Below are positions 30,968 to 42,917 of a stretch of 64,000 bases of DNA, piece after piece. The stretch is from Vigna angularis (Eukaryota > Streptophyta > Magnoliopsida > Fabales > Fabaceae). The DNA lies in assembly GCF_016808095.1 (NCBI RefSeq), contig NC_068977.1:5206479-5270478 (forward strand), read 5' to 3'. A model generated the notes under the pieces. That model made no database searches. It was not told the DNA's origin and worked only from the letters and a program-made list of their open reading frames with translations. The position numbers and the translations under genes are program-made. The number at the start of each line of letters is the position of its first letter. Within the stretch, counting starts at the first letter, position 1.

Positions 30968-33739
30968 TGTCACGCCCCATTAATTATTCTGCTTAGTCAC
31001 CTCCCTGCTTCCATTAATACGTGTGACACGTGTTCCGTGCCATTAAAGAAGCACACACCCTCACTCTGCATGCCACCGCCAGGTGTCAAATTGGAAGGTT
31101 TTGAGTTTGATAGTGGAAGCCAAGTGGCAGCGCAGGAGAGAGTGTCCGTTTGACTTGGGAAGAAAAATTAATTTTCTGAAACACTCTTCCCTTCTCTGCG
31201 TGCTCCTTCATCTTCCTCAGAAAACCAAACCTCCATTTTTCTCCTCCATCTCTCTAGAGACCTTTCTTCTTCTCTCTTCTGCAACTCACCCTCCTTTGCT
31301 CCGTTCACGTTTCAGCACCGTGAGAAGCGTCCCTGCACCGTGAGCTTTCCATCAAACCGATTGGTTTTGGATTCTGAAACGGGTAAATTTCACGTCCTCA
31401 ACCACTCTTCATTTTTAACATGCAAGCTTCGTTTTGATCTGCATGCACCTTCTCTGAACCAGTATTGGTTTTTCTGTAATTTTAGTTTGAGGAGTTTTGG
31501 GGTTTTAAACGTTAAGGGTAGAGGAGTATACTGGAATCTGTTTTCTCTCTCTCTGAAGAACGAACGCACGTTGCTTAATCCGGGTAAGGGAAGCTTATTG
31601 GTTTAATTCATGAAATTTCTGTACTGCATGTGCGTTATGTAATGCTTGAAATATGATTTATGATATTGGACTTTGGAGTTTATGAATATGATTCTGAGAT
31701 GATATGAGAAAACGATGCATGTATGTACTGGAAATTATATGCTGAGTGTATGAATGTTCTGTAACGTTGTATGTGGATGATTTTGATATTTGAATGTTAG
31801 TATATGATGTTGATTAAAAGCATGAGAAGCATGGAAAAATACTATGGTATGATTGATTTAATGCATGAAAGTGTATACTGGAAAATATGGTTACTGTATG
31901 TGGAATGTAAATATGAAAATCCTATGAAAATGAACGTTCGTATCGATACGGTCATTGACCGTTCGGTATTATCAGTAAATTCTTGTAGTAGTCGGACCCT
32001 TTCATTTGGAAAGGACTCCCTTTGAGGACGAACGCCCTCTTAAATAGCTTTACGTTTGAGCATTTGGCCAGACGTACACTTCATGAGTGTTGCGTGAGAA
32101 TTGAGAAACTTGATAACATCCTTTTGAACTCTTAGTCAATTTGTAAGATAAAAATTTTAAGTATCTTATCTTATAGAAATCCCAAACTTCTTTGATTTTG
32201 AATCAGTGAAAGTTCCCTACCTAAAAACGTACGTCCTGAAGTGGCGTTCGGTCTGATACCGAACGCTCGTCCCAAAAAGAGTGAATGATAAGTAACGCTC
32301 GGTCTTAGACCGAACGCTCGTCCCAAAAAGAGTGAATGATAAGTAACGCTCGGTCTGATACCGAACGCTCGTCCAAAATGCGTATGCGATAAAGAACGCT
32401 CGGTCCTATACCGAACGTTCGTTCCTTCCTAAATTATCAACGAGCGGTAATAGCGTTCGTCCCAAATTTGAAATAACGTTCGTCCTTAAAATCTAAATAG
32501 CGTTCGTCCAATAATCCTAGTAACGTTCGTCCAATATTTCAGTGACGTTCGTCCAAAAGTTTCATTTAGTGCTCGGTCATTGACTGGCGGCTGTCTCTTG
32601 AATTAAATCATGTTCGTATTCTTTATCTAAATAAGTTGTGATATATCTATCCATTTGATTCGTTCCAGAGTTATTGAATTTAAATTATTCTAAGTAAATT
32701 TCAGATCATTCTAGATTCAGTTCATCTAACTGATTCAAGTTCGTGAACAGGCCTTCTTGGTATTGCATTAACGTTCGTCCTCTATTACAAAGAGGGCTGG
32801 ACGTTCGTTCTTTTATGGAAGTGAAACTAATAATGAAAGTGTTAATAAGATGAAATATTAAGATGTGCGAACACCATGAGAAATGGAATTGTGATTGTTG
32901 GTTTTGAACGAGCGTTCCAGGGAGGAACGACTCTTGGATGGAAATTGAGATTTGTAAGTATGAACGTGGTAAGCTTAGATGGTGGTTCATCCTGATATTC
33001 CGTGAGTGCTCGTTCTCAAGTAGAGAGGAGTATGTCATGCGTGGGAATGGCAGGAGGTCTAGTCCATAACTGTAACTTGGACATAAAAGACTAACCTCAG
33101 GTGGCTACTGATGAGTATTCCAGTCACTCACCTGGGTGCACGGACGCCTTAGCTACACAGGTTTCATACAGTCCGGACGGTCGGTCTAGTATCAGGATTT
33201 TGGTTGAGTTAATGTCTGATTTGAATGCATGTGTTACGAATAAATTGATATGTTTGATATGTATGAACTGTATGTTTGACTTGAATTAAATTCAATAAGC
33301 TTACCCTTGCGTTTTCCATTGTGTTGTCTCGTCTATGTATACCCGTCTTGTCGAATGCAATGATCATCCGTGTGGATGTGAGCAGATGGTGAGGCGTTAC
33401 TTGAAGAAACGCTGGAAGAAGAAAATTTGGAGGACGCCAACCTCGTCGAAGCTGAAGTGAAGGCCGAACAGTGAACGTTCGGTTCTAGTTAGTGTATTTA
33501 GAGTAGCGAGCGGCTGTGAGCGAGCGCTCTTTTGATTGTAAATAGTTGGACGTGCGGTCATTATTTTGTACACCGTTCGTCCTTGTTTTTTTGTAAACGC
33601 TCGTTAATTCTAATATATGAAAGGCCGTTCGGCCATTTGTTTAATCTGTTCCCTTTAATATTAAAACTGTTTTGGGTGATTGATACGTGTAATTATTCTA
33701 AGTATATGGTTGATGACTGTATAATTTTGGGATGTTACA
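30968..33739 (+). mobile_element. Solo LTR, family A, copy 2 (2.8 kb)
   Basis: TGTCACGCCCC to GGGATGTTACA with the exact duplication TAATC (30963-30967 and 33740-33744). It shares the leader-like start, the GGGTAAGGGAAGCTTA block, the motif-rich middle, the conserved 3' block (33030-33190) and ATGATCATCCGTGTGGATG. It is the most diverged of the copies at the 5' end, and a tandem repeat has expanded in its middle. Confidence 0.92.
32235..32425 (+). repeat. 61-bp tandem repeat with CGGTCT..AGACCG dyads
   Basis: Three copies of ACGCTCGGTCT(GAT/TAG)ACCGAACGCTCGTCC. The first two are followed by the same CAAAAAGAGTGAATGATAAG spacer. CGGTCTTAGACCG is a perfect inverted repeat around one base. Copies A1 and A3 have the same dyad in fewer or shorter units. 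Confidence 0.8.
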
Positions 33740-33744
33740 TAATC

Positions 33745-35320
33745 TATCTTATAAATTAATCAATTTAAACTTTGTCTTAACGTAAAATATCTTAAATGCT
33801 TTTTAGATTTAATCCATTGAGTTAACTAGTCCATCAAATTTAAAATATTTATTTTAATATATATGTATATATAATTTTTAAATTTTAATAAGTAATTAAA
33901 GATTACATACAATACAAATTTCATGATAAATTAAAAAATTATAAATTTCTCACTAATTTCAAGTTTTTATATAATACACGAGTAATTAAAGAATTAACAT
34001 TTTAGTTTTATATTATTTTTATAATTATGTGGTCTTTTCACTTTTTAGATAAGTTGATGGATAGCTTCTATCCACCAAAATAAATTAGTTTGTAAGTGAG
34101 TTAAATTCAATTTTTTTTTATTATAAACGAATTAATTTTTAACCTGGTCCAATTTAAACTGAACTGATTTAACGTAAACATTTAAATATGTTTGAATACC
34201 TATGAAAAGTTATGTACTCTGTTTCTATGTTCCTTTGTTTAATAGATCTTTGTATTTCATTTTTTTATGAATTCAATTTTCTTATAAATTAGCTCTTAAT
34301 TATATTAAAAATTCAGTAATTTATTAAAACAACGACAAAAAAAATTAATTTATGACAATTAAGGAATAACATATCTAAAATGCCATGATTGTAATATGTC
34401 ATTATTTAATGACAACAAAAGTATTTTAAGCTTTTAATTTATTCTATAAATTATTCTAAAAATTTTAGATCAATATATTCTCGTCTTATCATGGTATCGC
34501 TTAGTCAACTTTTTTCTTTGTTTAAATCAAGCTTTGCATGTTGGTAAAGCTTTCCATAATATATATTTTTTGCATGATTTTTTTAAGTTATTAAGAGTTA
34601 ATGTACTTAGTTGTCATACAAATTTTAGAGTATATAAAAAATGTGGAGAGTAACAAATATATGTGCAAAATTCAATGTATAGATATATATATATATAATT
34701 ATTTTTGGAGTTATATTTGTTTTTCATATATTATAAATAATACGTTGAATGTATAGTCCAATATCTTTTTTGCGTGAAATAAAAGCTTAAGTTAATTGAA
34801 AAAGAAATTTAGAATTGATGACTAAATAACTATATCTAACTTCAGCATAATAAAGGGGATGAGTAGCATCACAGTCTCGGCTAACTAAATAAAATTTAAA
34901 CGTTAGTTAACGAAGAATTATATTTTATTAGGAGTAAAAATATGTTGTTAAATCTCAAAAATACTAGATAAAGAAAACTTGAATGTATAATAATCACAAA
35001 AGGATTTGAAAGGAAGAAATTCATTTATATATATATATATATAACCTAGTAAACTATAAGATTTTTGTAAAGCCATATGGAAAAATGAAAATTCTTCATA
35101 ATATATATTATTCTTATAAAGATTAAGTGATTTTGTGATCATGTTTTCTTTTACTTAGTTTTTTGGTTTTTGTTTTTATCTTTTCGATATTAAACAATTA
35201 TTAAAGTGTTTGATCTTCTCGACATGCTTGAATACATGTAAAAAGTACTTAATCAATTAAGTAAGTGTTCATTCTAAAAATATATTAGATATTTAATGCA
35301 TATTTTATGAATCACATTTT
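33745..35320. other. Intergenic AT-rich DNA
   Basis: Only short open frames and poly(A/T) runs. No element ends or coding similarity recognised. Confidence 0.6.
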
Positions 35321-36224
35321 TTGAGAGTTACTCTTTCCACCACCCCTACACCTCCCTACACCTTCCAAAAAAAATTTAATTACAAAAAACATTTACTTTT
35401 TTTTTTACTTTTATACGAAAACCCTACTTCCCTACCTCTCGTTTTAACTCAGTCGCAGTCCACCCCCATCTCTTACTTTCTCTCTTTCTTTCATATCCGT
35501 TTTTCTCCTACCATTCTCCATATCCGTTTCCACTTCATTCCTTTTTTCTTTTTCATTTTTACTTGTGTTTGTGTTGCGTTGGTGGTGCAGTGATGGTGCG
35601 ATGGTGGTGCTTCGTTGGTGGGGTGCGTCTACTGTGAAGATTGGCGCTTGAAATTGAACTTTTTTTTAATTTTTGTTCTCCTTAATTTATTTAGGTCTAT
35701 TTTGCTGGTAGAGCATTAAAATCATTCCCAGAAAATGTTGAAGAATAGGATATGCATTAAACAGAAACCCAGAAGTCAAACGTCCAAGATGAAATATGAA
35801 CTCCAAATCGTTGCAAGAACGAGAACGACACGTTTCCCTCACCCCTCCTTCAAAGAACAATCAACCAGACAACAACCCAATGAAGAAAACCAAACCGCTC
35901 ATGCGAAAATAGGAAGCCTTAAAACCCAATCGAAATCAGAGAAAGAAGGAGAAGGTAGAAGCTTTCTCCTTATGTCGCGAATCAGAATGGAGAGAAGAAA
36001 CCTTCGTCGTGGCGCCTTCGTTGCGCTTCAATCGCATCTTCATCTCTGCTCCCACGAGGCCACCGCGAGACCACCTTCCTTGTGCGAGATGGAGGATCAA
36101 GACGAAAGAGAAGGGAACGCGAGATTGAAGAGCCCTCAGCTGGGTTTTGTTTTTGGCCGCGAAAGAGAACCAAGGATTTGGGGGAAGTAATACGTTTCTT
36201 TGCTTATGATAATAATTTTTTCAT
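35321..36224 (+). other. Pyrimidine-rich leader-like region with a doubtful 151-codon frame
   Basis: 35330-35600 is strongly C/T-rich (CTCTTTCTTTCATATCC), as in plant 5' leaders. A 151-codon frame (35735-36190) is Arg/Glu/Ser-rich and matches no family I know. A coding role is unlikely but cannot be excluded. The sequence flows into the duplicated RPA49 promoter, so it may be the ancestral upstream neighbourhood of that gene. Confidence 0.35.
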
Positions 36225-36442
36225 CATAGTTATTAAAATAAAATATGTTATTTAAATTATTAAAAATATGGTTATAAAAAGTAATAAAAATAAATTATAT
36301 TAATTAATGTAAAATTAATAGTAAATTATGTACAATAAAAAAAAGTTATAAAATCTTATACGAGATTTTTGTTTATTAATAATTATCGATAATAATATAT
36401 GTAAAAATGATTTGGTTAAAAGGAACTAGGTGTTTTATATTA
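36225..36442 (+). promoter_or_regulatory. Duplicated RPA49 upstream region, left half
   Basis: Matches 5598-5815 almost base for base, including GTAAAAATGATTTGGTTA. It stops at the MULE's 9-bp duplication, and the match picks up again at 41691. Confidence 0.8.
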
Positions 36443-37283
36443 GGTTTAATGTATTCGAAGGTCCTTATTTCTACGGATTCGTATCAATTGGGTCCTTCTA
36501 TTTTGGAAGTGTTCAATTGGGTCCCTAATTTGACAAAATTGAGTCAATAATGCCCTTTTCGTTAAATGCAATGGATGGCGTTAACTTTTTAAATAGGTGG
36601 CATGGTGAGGCATCCTTTTATTTCCAGGTGGCACAGTTTGAGCTTAATACTTGGATTTTATATCATTTTAAATTGTAAAATATAATAAAAGCAAAATTAG
36701 GGTCAAATGTATTCTGGAAATATAATTAAAACTTCTTAAGCCAATGTTTCTTATTTTGGGGTCAGATATTTTGTATGTGCGAAATTGGGGAAAGTAAGGT
36801 TTGTGGGTGGGTTTGTCCTTGTGCTGGGATTTGGGGAACATTGCACTTAGGTGAGAAATTACCTATACATAGCCTTTCGTTGTATGAAATTGTAGTCATC
36901 TATCGGTGGTTTTCGGTGGAAGCAGCTAATTGTTGACAGTGAATCACGTGGGAGAGTTTCGCGAAGGTCGTTGCAGGTGTAGCATGTGTTCAGGTTAGTA
37001 AATGTTTAATTGTTTGTATATTTTGGACAATGATGCATGCTCATTCGTGGTCCCCCATGTTTGAAGTGGTGTGCTAGTGTGGTCCCCCATGTTTAATTGT
37101 TGTTGTGCTTTATATTGCTGTTGCAATGTGGTCCCCATGTTTGTTTCTTGTGCTTTTTATTTTGTTTAAGTTATGTTGTCGTTGGTCTCCATGTTTCCTT
37201 GTCCTGGTTCTAATTTTGTATAATTTTTGTTGTCGTTGGCCTTTTTATTATTTTATAGGATATATACTGTTATAGTGTTGTAC

Positions 37284-40104
37284 ATGGAGGATCATTTTGA
37301 AGTTGTTTTCCACCATGGAGGTCATTTCATAAATGATGGGCCACTTAAGTATGAGGGGGAAAGTACAACTCTGTCTTTTGACCCAAACATGTGGAGTTAC
37401 TTCATTGTAGTTAGTGTAGTAAAAGGACTTGGATATGATGGGTTTAAGGAGTTGTGGTATTGTGTAGGGGGGTTTATGTTAGATAATAGGTTAGAGCCTT
37501 TGTGTGATAAAGGAGCCATGCACATGATTAACTTAGCTAGGCTAAATGGTGAGGTTCATCTATTTGTTGTTCACACAGTGTCTAAACCTGAGATCATGCA
37601 CTTGTTAGAAAATGTTCCTCATAATATAGGTGAAGAAGAAGTTCAACCTGTGATGCATGATAGTGGTGATGGTGAGTGTGAACAAGGTCATGGTGAGTGT
37701 CAAGAGGAAGGTGATGGTGAGTGTGAACAAGGTCATGGTGAGTGTCAAGAGGAAGGTGATGGTGAGTGTGAACAAGGTCATGCTGAGTGTCAAGAGGAAA
37801 GTGATGGTGAGTGTGAACAAGGTCATGGTGAGTGTCAAGAGGAAGGTGATGGTGAGTGTCAACAAGGTCATGGTGAGGTGAATGACGTGGTAGTTGAGAG
37901 ATGTGAAGTTCCTGTTTCAGAACAAAGATGTGAGGGAGATGATGTTGTAGAAGGTCAAATTGAAGCTGAATGTGATGTGGGTCAGTTTGAAGGAGATGAT
38001 GTTGATGTTCATAGCTGGAGTTCTAATGGTGAGGATGCTAATGTTGATTGCAATGTGGATGTTAATGATGACTGTATGGAAGACCTAGTTGACTCTGATA
38101 TACAAGAAGAGGTAGGACATGGAGTTGAGAATTGGTTTGGTGAAATTGAAGTTGATGTGCAAGATGATGGACCATCATGGACTCACATGTCCGATAGTGA
38201 TGTTGATGATGGTATAAATACTGACAATGATAGAGATCTGTCCGGTGATAATTGAGAATCAGAAGAATTGCTTAGTGAAGGAGAAATTCATGGAGAAGAT
38301 GATGAAGAAGACAGTTATGGAAAGTTTGTAACATTTAGTATGCCTAAAACAATGGTGGATTACAAGTGGGATTTGAGGACTTATTTTGCTGACAAGCAAG
38401 ATATTCTGGATGCCATCAAAACGTATGCAGTAGAAAATGGAAGAAATCTAACATATGTTAAAAATGATAAGAAGAGAATTAGGATCAAATGTATGGGTGG
38501 TAAAGGAAACTGCCCTTGGATGGCATACTCTGCTTATATGAATGCAATATGAACGTGGCAATTAAGGACTATTGCTGACAACCACAATTGTAGTAGAAAG
38601 CACAAAGTCAAATTACTTAATTCAAAATGGCTGAGTAAGAGGTTGGAGAAAACTGTGAAAGAAAATCCCAAAGTCAAGGGAGTGAAAATTCGTGACAAGA
38701 TAAGTAGAAAGTGGAATGTAGGTGTATCTAAATCCATGGCTTATAGGGAAAGGCCATTGCTTCAGACCATGTAGATGGGTCTTTCAAAGAGCAATATAGA
38801 AAGATATATGATTATGCGAATGAGCTCCTAATTCGTAATCCTGGATCCACAGTAAAGGTGCAAGTGGAAGAGAATATTGGTGGACATATTTTCAAGAGGT
38901 TATATGTTTGTCTAAAGGCCTGCAAGGACAGTTTTGTGTCCTGCAGGCCAATTATAGGGTTGGATGGTGCTTTTTTAAAAGGTAAATATGGTGGGGAATT
39001 GCTAATTGTTATTAGAAGAGACGCAAATGACCAGATGCTACCTCTAGCATATGCCATTGTGGAAGTAGAGAACAAGGACACGTGGAAATGGTTTCTGGAA
39101 CTTCTGGTTGAAGACGTTGGTGGGGAGCCAGTACATGCATCATTGACATTCATATTAGATCAACAAAAGGTTATTCACATGCCCTTTTTTCCTAAAAATG
39201 TATGTTCATTTTCATTGTTATTGATATCAGACCTTTAACAACACTGACAATTTCAAATTACAGGGCTTAATGCAAGCTATTCAAGAAGTGGTCCCTGGAG
39301 TTGATCAACGCTTTTGTGTTAGGCACCTTTACGCAAATTTCAAGAAAAAATTCCTGAAAAGCAGCTAAAGCGGTTGATGTGGAAGGCAACTACAACAACC
39401 CATCCACAAGCCTAGGAAACCGAAATGACAAAATTAAAGGAAGTCAACATTAAGGCTCTCAAATACCTAATAAAAATTCCTCCTAGGTATGTTCTTCAAA
39501 AAATGTGGTTGTGATTCAATTCATACTTGTGCAAGTGCAGAATGTGATAGTAATATTTCATAATCTCTTGCAATGTAGATACTGGTCACGATCAAGGTTT
39601 ACCACCACTTCTAAGTGTGATACTTTGGTAAACAACATGTCAGAGGCATTCAACAGTGTTTTGGTGCATACAAGGTCAAAACCAATCATAACCATGTTGG
39701 AGGAGATCCGCCTTTACTTGATGAACAGATGGACAACAAACCGAACAAAAAGTGAATCATTGTCTGGGTTGATTTGTCCTAAAATCAAGAGTAGAGTTAA
39801 TAAGGAGTCCCAACTAACTAAATTTTGGATTCCTAGGTAAGCTTAATTTATTAACATTTATCATGTGTTCAACACTTAAACAAATGTTTAAAGAAGGTTG
39901 CAGGAATGGGAGTTAGTCAGGGACGACACAAGAATAAGGAATGGTGGTATACATAAAAGATGTGGCATTTGTAGGGAGCTGGGTCACAACATAACTTCTT
40001 GCCAGAAATCAACCCAAGATCGTGATGTGAACCCTGACCAAACACAACAAAGCAACCCAGCAAATGAACCAAACATACCATCATCAAATGAGCCTGAAGC
40101 ATAG
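37284..40104 (+). pseudogene. MURA-type MULE transposase (broken)
   Basis: Starts MEDHFEVVFHHGGHF, the PB1-like N-terminal domain common in plant MULE transposases. An acidic Cys-rich repeat region follows. Then comes the MuDR DNA-binding domain (WDLRTYFADKQDILDAIKTY, with CMGGKGNCPWMA), and the DDE domain with GLDGAFLKGKYGG and LAYAIVEVENKDTWKWFLEL. The tail has NMSEAFNSVL and a zinc knuckle CGICRELGHNITSC. In-frame stops lie at 38253-38255 and 38550-38552, with a frameshift near 38750. Plausible introns remain at 39199-39263, 39487-39577 and 39837-39900. The SWIM zinc finger expected before the knuckle is missing, so there is an internal deletion. Confidence 0.85.
37660..37875 (+). repeat. 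45-bp coding minisatellite in MULE transposase
   Basis: Nearly five copies of a 15-codon unit GDGECEQGHGECQEE. Units are almost identical and in frame, so the array is recent. It encodes two Cys and one His per unit in an acidic context. Confidence 0.9.
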
Positions 40105-41690
40105 GAAGGGAATTTTAATGTATATCTCAGTGTTGTAACCAATTCTGATGTTTACCTGTGACAATTTCAGTACATCTTTTTTTTACCTTTTAATGATGTA
40201 AACAATTCTAATGTTGAACCAAATCTGGTGTCACAATTTTAGCACATCTTTTTTTTACCTTTTAATGATGTAAACATTTCTGATGTTGAACCAATTCTGA
40301 TGTTGACCCAATTCTGATGTCACAATTTCAGCACATCTTTTTTTAACCAATTCTGATGTTTATCTCAATGCTGTAACCAATTCTGATGTTTATATTTGCT
40401 TTTATGGAATGTTATCTTTGCTTTTATGGAATGATTCATACCACTTAAGGTTTGATAAGGATAAAATATCAAGTTATATAAAACAGGACTGAGTACACTT
40501 AAGGTTTGATAAGTTATATGAAACAGGAGTATCAAGCTGAACACTGCAATGTTTTCTTCCTTACCTTAACAGATTATGTGCATTACTATACTAATTCTGT
40601 AACTCAATTCTATGTAAACCAATTCTTTATATTCAAGTCAAATTACAATCATCCCATGCTTACTGATGAACACATCAGATTCTATAAGCACAACTCCATT
40701 AATTATGAAACAACCCTTCATTTCATTCATTTCATTACAACAAAACCAACCTACAACAAAGTTACAAGAAATCATCCCTTCCTCATCAACATTGAAACTA
40801 AAATTGTCTCTATTACACATAAAACAGAAACCAACAACATCAACACCTTCATCCACTTTTGAACAATGAACATAAATTCACTACCATTTTCCTAGTACTA
40901 TCCATGTCTTCACTGTTCACCAAAGTTTCTTTGTTTCCTTCACTGTTGAAGTAGCTACCCCTTTCGTCAAACCCAATATCAGTGCACCATTTGAAGAAGT
41001 TGCAACCACCGTCTTCACCACCGTTCTGTAAAGACAACATTCAACTTAATTAGGGAGTACCACCGTCTTCACCACCATTGAACAATGTCGTGTTCTCAGA
41101 AATAGTACCACAACTTAATTAGGTTGAATTTAACATACCTTATACTTGGAGCATCCCCAAAATTGCTTGCCCCGATTCTTCATAGTTTTGGCAGTTCTCA
41201 CCACAGATCTCTGACCACAGTGGCAGATCGGTGAAGACGTACCATTTTTCTTCCGCTTGGCACTGCAACTCGATAAATAGCAAGAGTGCTCCTTCGACAT
41301 TGTCTTCGAACAAGAACAAGCACAAGCTCCAATACCACTACACCCACCCGCGTCTCAGAACTACAAGGTCGACCTCCTAACACACCCTTTTAATTTAGGG
41401 ATTTTGACCTTCAGATTGAGGGATTAAATAAATCCAACTTCTTACTAATGCTTTAAAATGATATAAAATCCACATATTAAGCTCAAACTGTGCCACCTGG
41501 AAATAAAAGGATGCCTCAGCATGCCACCTGTTTAAAAAGTTAACGTCGTCCATTGCATTTAACGGAAAGGGTATTATTGACTCAATTTTGTCAAATTACG
41601 GACCCAATTGAGCACTTCCAAAATAAGAGGACCCAATTGATACGAATCCGCAGAAATAGGAACCTCCAAATACATTAAACCTTTATATTA

Positions 41691-41986
41691 TACAATCCTG
41701 GGCTCAGTTGGGGTTTAGGGTTCTCTCTGTTCAATAGCAGACACCCTAGCATCCGGGTTGAACACTTTGTAACGATAGATAACCCTTCGTTGTTTGATTT
41801 TGTAGTTGGTTTTAGGGTTTGTCTTTCTATAAATTTGTGTATTTTATTTAGGTTTTGCATACCAAACGACACTTTTTGATTTCAAAATCTATGATGTGCC
41901 TACGATTTGTGTGTCTGAAGAACCTTTGTTGACATCTCTATCTATTCTTTGCGTGGAATCTAATAATTTTTAATCGATACAGTGTA
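41691..41986 (+). promoter_or_regulatory. Duplicated RPA49 promoter, right half, two telo-boxes
   Basis: Continues the RPA49 upstream copy without the hAT-like insertion. It holds TTTAGGGTT at 41714-41722 and TTTAGGGTTT at 41811-41820, both reverse telo-boxes, about 270 and 170 bp before the ATG. This is therefore the cleaner view of the ancestral promoter. Confidence 0.65.
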
Positions 41987-42175
41987 ATGGATTCGAACAC
42001 TGATGCACCAAAATCCAAAACTCCCAAAAAGGAGAAGAACAAGAAGAAAAAAGATGTTCCCCCTCAACTTGATCGAATTGAGGTTGCAGTGGAGGTTGTC
42101 CACGAGCATCCCAATAAAACAGCTCCTGTTGTTGGTTATTTTCCTTCGGGCTATGATCCGGTTAAGAATCATGCC
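41987..42175 (+). pseudogene. Truncated duplicate of RPA49 exon 1
   Basis: 63 codons matching RPA49 residues 1-63 with two substitutions seen (D3-to-N-type change in DSDTD, and P-to-L in PPQPD). Homology ends abruptly after AATCATGCC, where a hAT-type terminus begins and supplies an immediate TAA. Exons 2-4 are not found downstream in this window, so this copy cannot make the subunit. Confidence 0.9.
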
Positions 42176-42340
42176 TAAAGATGGCAACGAGTCAGGTCAG
42201 GTACGGATAGTGCCTACCAGCAATCCGATCCGTTGGATAAAATTATATCCGCTACCCGTTGGATACCCGTTTAAAAAATACCCACAAATATTTTAAAACT
42301 TGTGGGTACCCGCGGATACTCGCAAAAAAATCAATGCTTT
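42176..42340 (+). mobile_element. One end of a hAT-type element
   Basis: Starts TAAAGATGGCAACGAG, with (C/G)GG(A/T)TACCCG-type subterminal repeats (CCGTTGGATACCCG, GGGTACCCGCGGATAC). This pattern is familiar from plant hAT ends. The opposite end and the second half of the RPA49 exon were not found nearby. Confidence 0.6.
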
Positions 42341-42917
42341 TTTATGTCACATTCGTATTCATTTTTACTCAATTTCTCTTTGGATGGCTCAACTTATACA
42401 TACTTAGAAGATTTTGGTGAATTATTTCACCATGCAAAGTATTTTAATCAGGAAGATTTTAAAAAGATTTAAAGAGACAAGCGAATCCACTTAGCATTTG
42501 ATTAGTCATTTGAACTGTAATGTATTTTTTTTATCTGCTTACACATTACATGATGTTAATGAAATCATTAAGCGATGTGACTAACACTTTATAAACCCAG
42601 TTAAAAAAACAAAATGTATGAGGCATTAAAATGTAAGAAGCATCACATTAGAAAATAATGACAATGTGCAACTCCTATAAAACTTTCAACAAAGGTTTTC
42701 ACAAAAAGATCACCACATTTTAGTTCAAAATCCTCCAACTATGTACACAAAAGCTTCCAACCTTTCTCTATCAGAAGACAGAAAAATGAAAACTGCCATT
42801 AGTTGTTGGCATGAACAGACAACTAAGTTTGTAAGATTCTAAACAACATAACCAACAACAAAATGGAATAGTTTCTTTCAGAGAATGAACATGAAATGGG
42901 TTGGAAGACCTTGGAAA
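42341..42917. other. Intergenic plus reticulon 3' region
   Basis: AT-rich, no gene recognised. The part closest to 42917 is expected to hold the 3' leader and poly(A) site of the minus-strand reticulon gene. Confidence 0.5.

Larger units (their letters stand above)
36443..41681 (+). mobile_element. Mutator-like element (MULE), 5.2 kb, with 9-bp duplication
   Basis: About 230-bp terminal inverted repeats (36443-36672 and 41452-41681) starting GGTTTAATGTATT, flanked by the exact 9-bp duplication TTTATATTA (36434-36442 and 41682-41690), the Mutator signature. The interior carries a damaged MURA-type transposase gene on the plus strand. It inserted into the duplicated RPA49 promoter, and the undisrupted counterpart is at about 5807-5816. 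Confidence 0.93.

Noticed and set aside
35735..36190. 151-codon plus-strand frame
   Set aside because: Low-complexity basic composition, no recognised domain, no clear promoter or splice context; kept only as a note under the region.
37605..37881. Leu/Thr-rich minus-strand frame and MVSVNKV-rich plus-strand frame
   Set aside because: Both are alternative frames of the 45-bp in-frame minisatellite of the MULE transposase.
40140..40480. Repeated AATTCTGATGTT phrases after the MULE gene
   Set aside because: Short degenerate repeats in the MULE 3' part; no separate element or gene could be defined.
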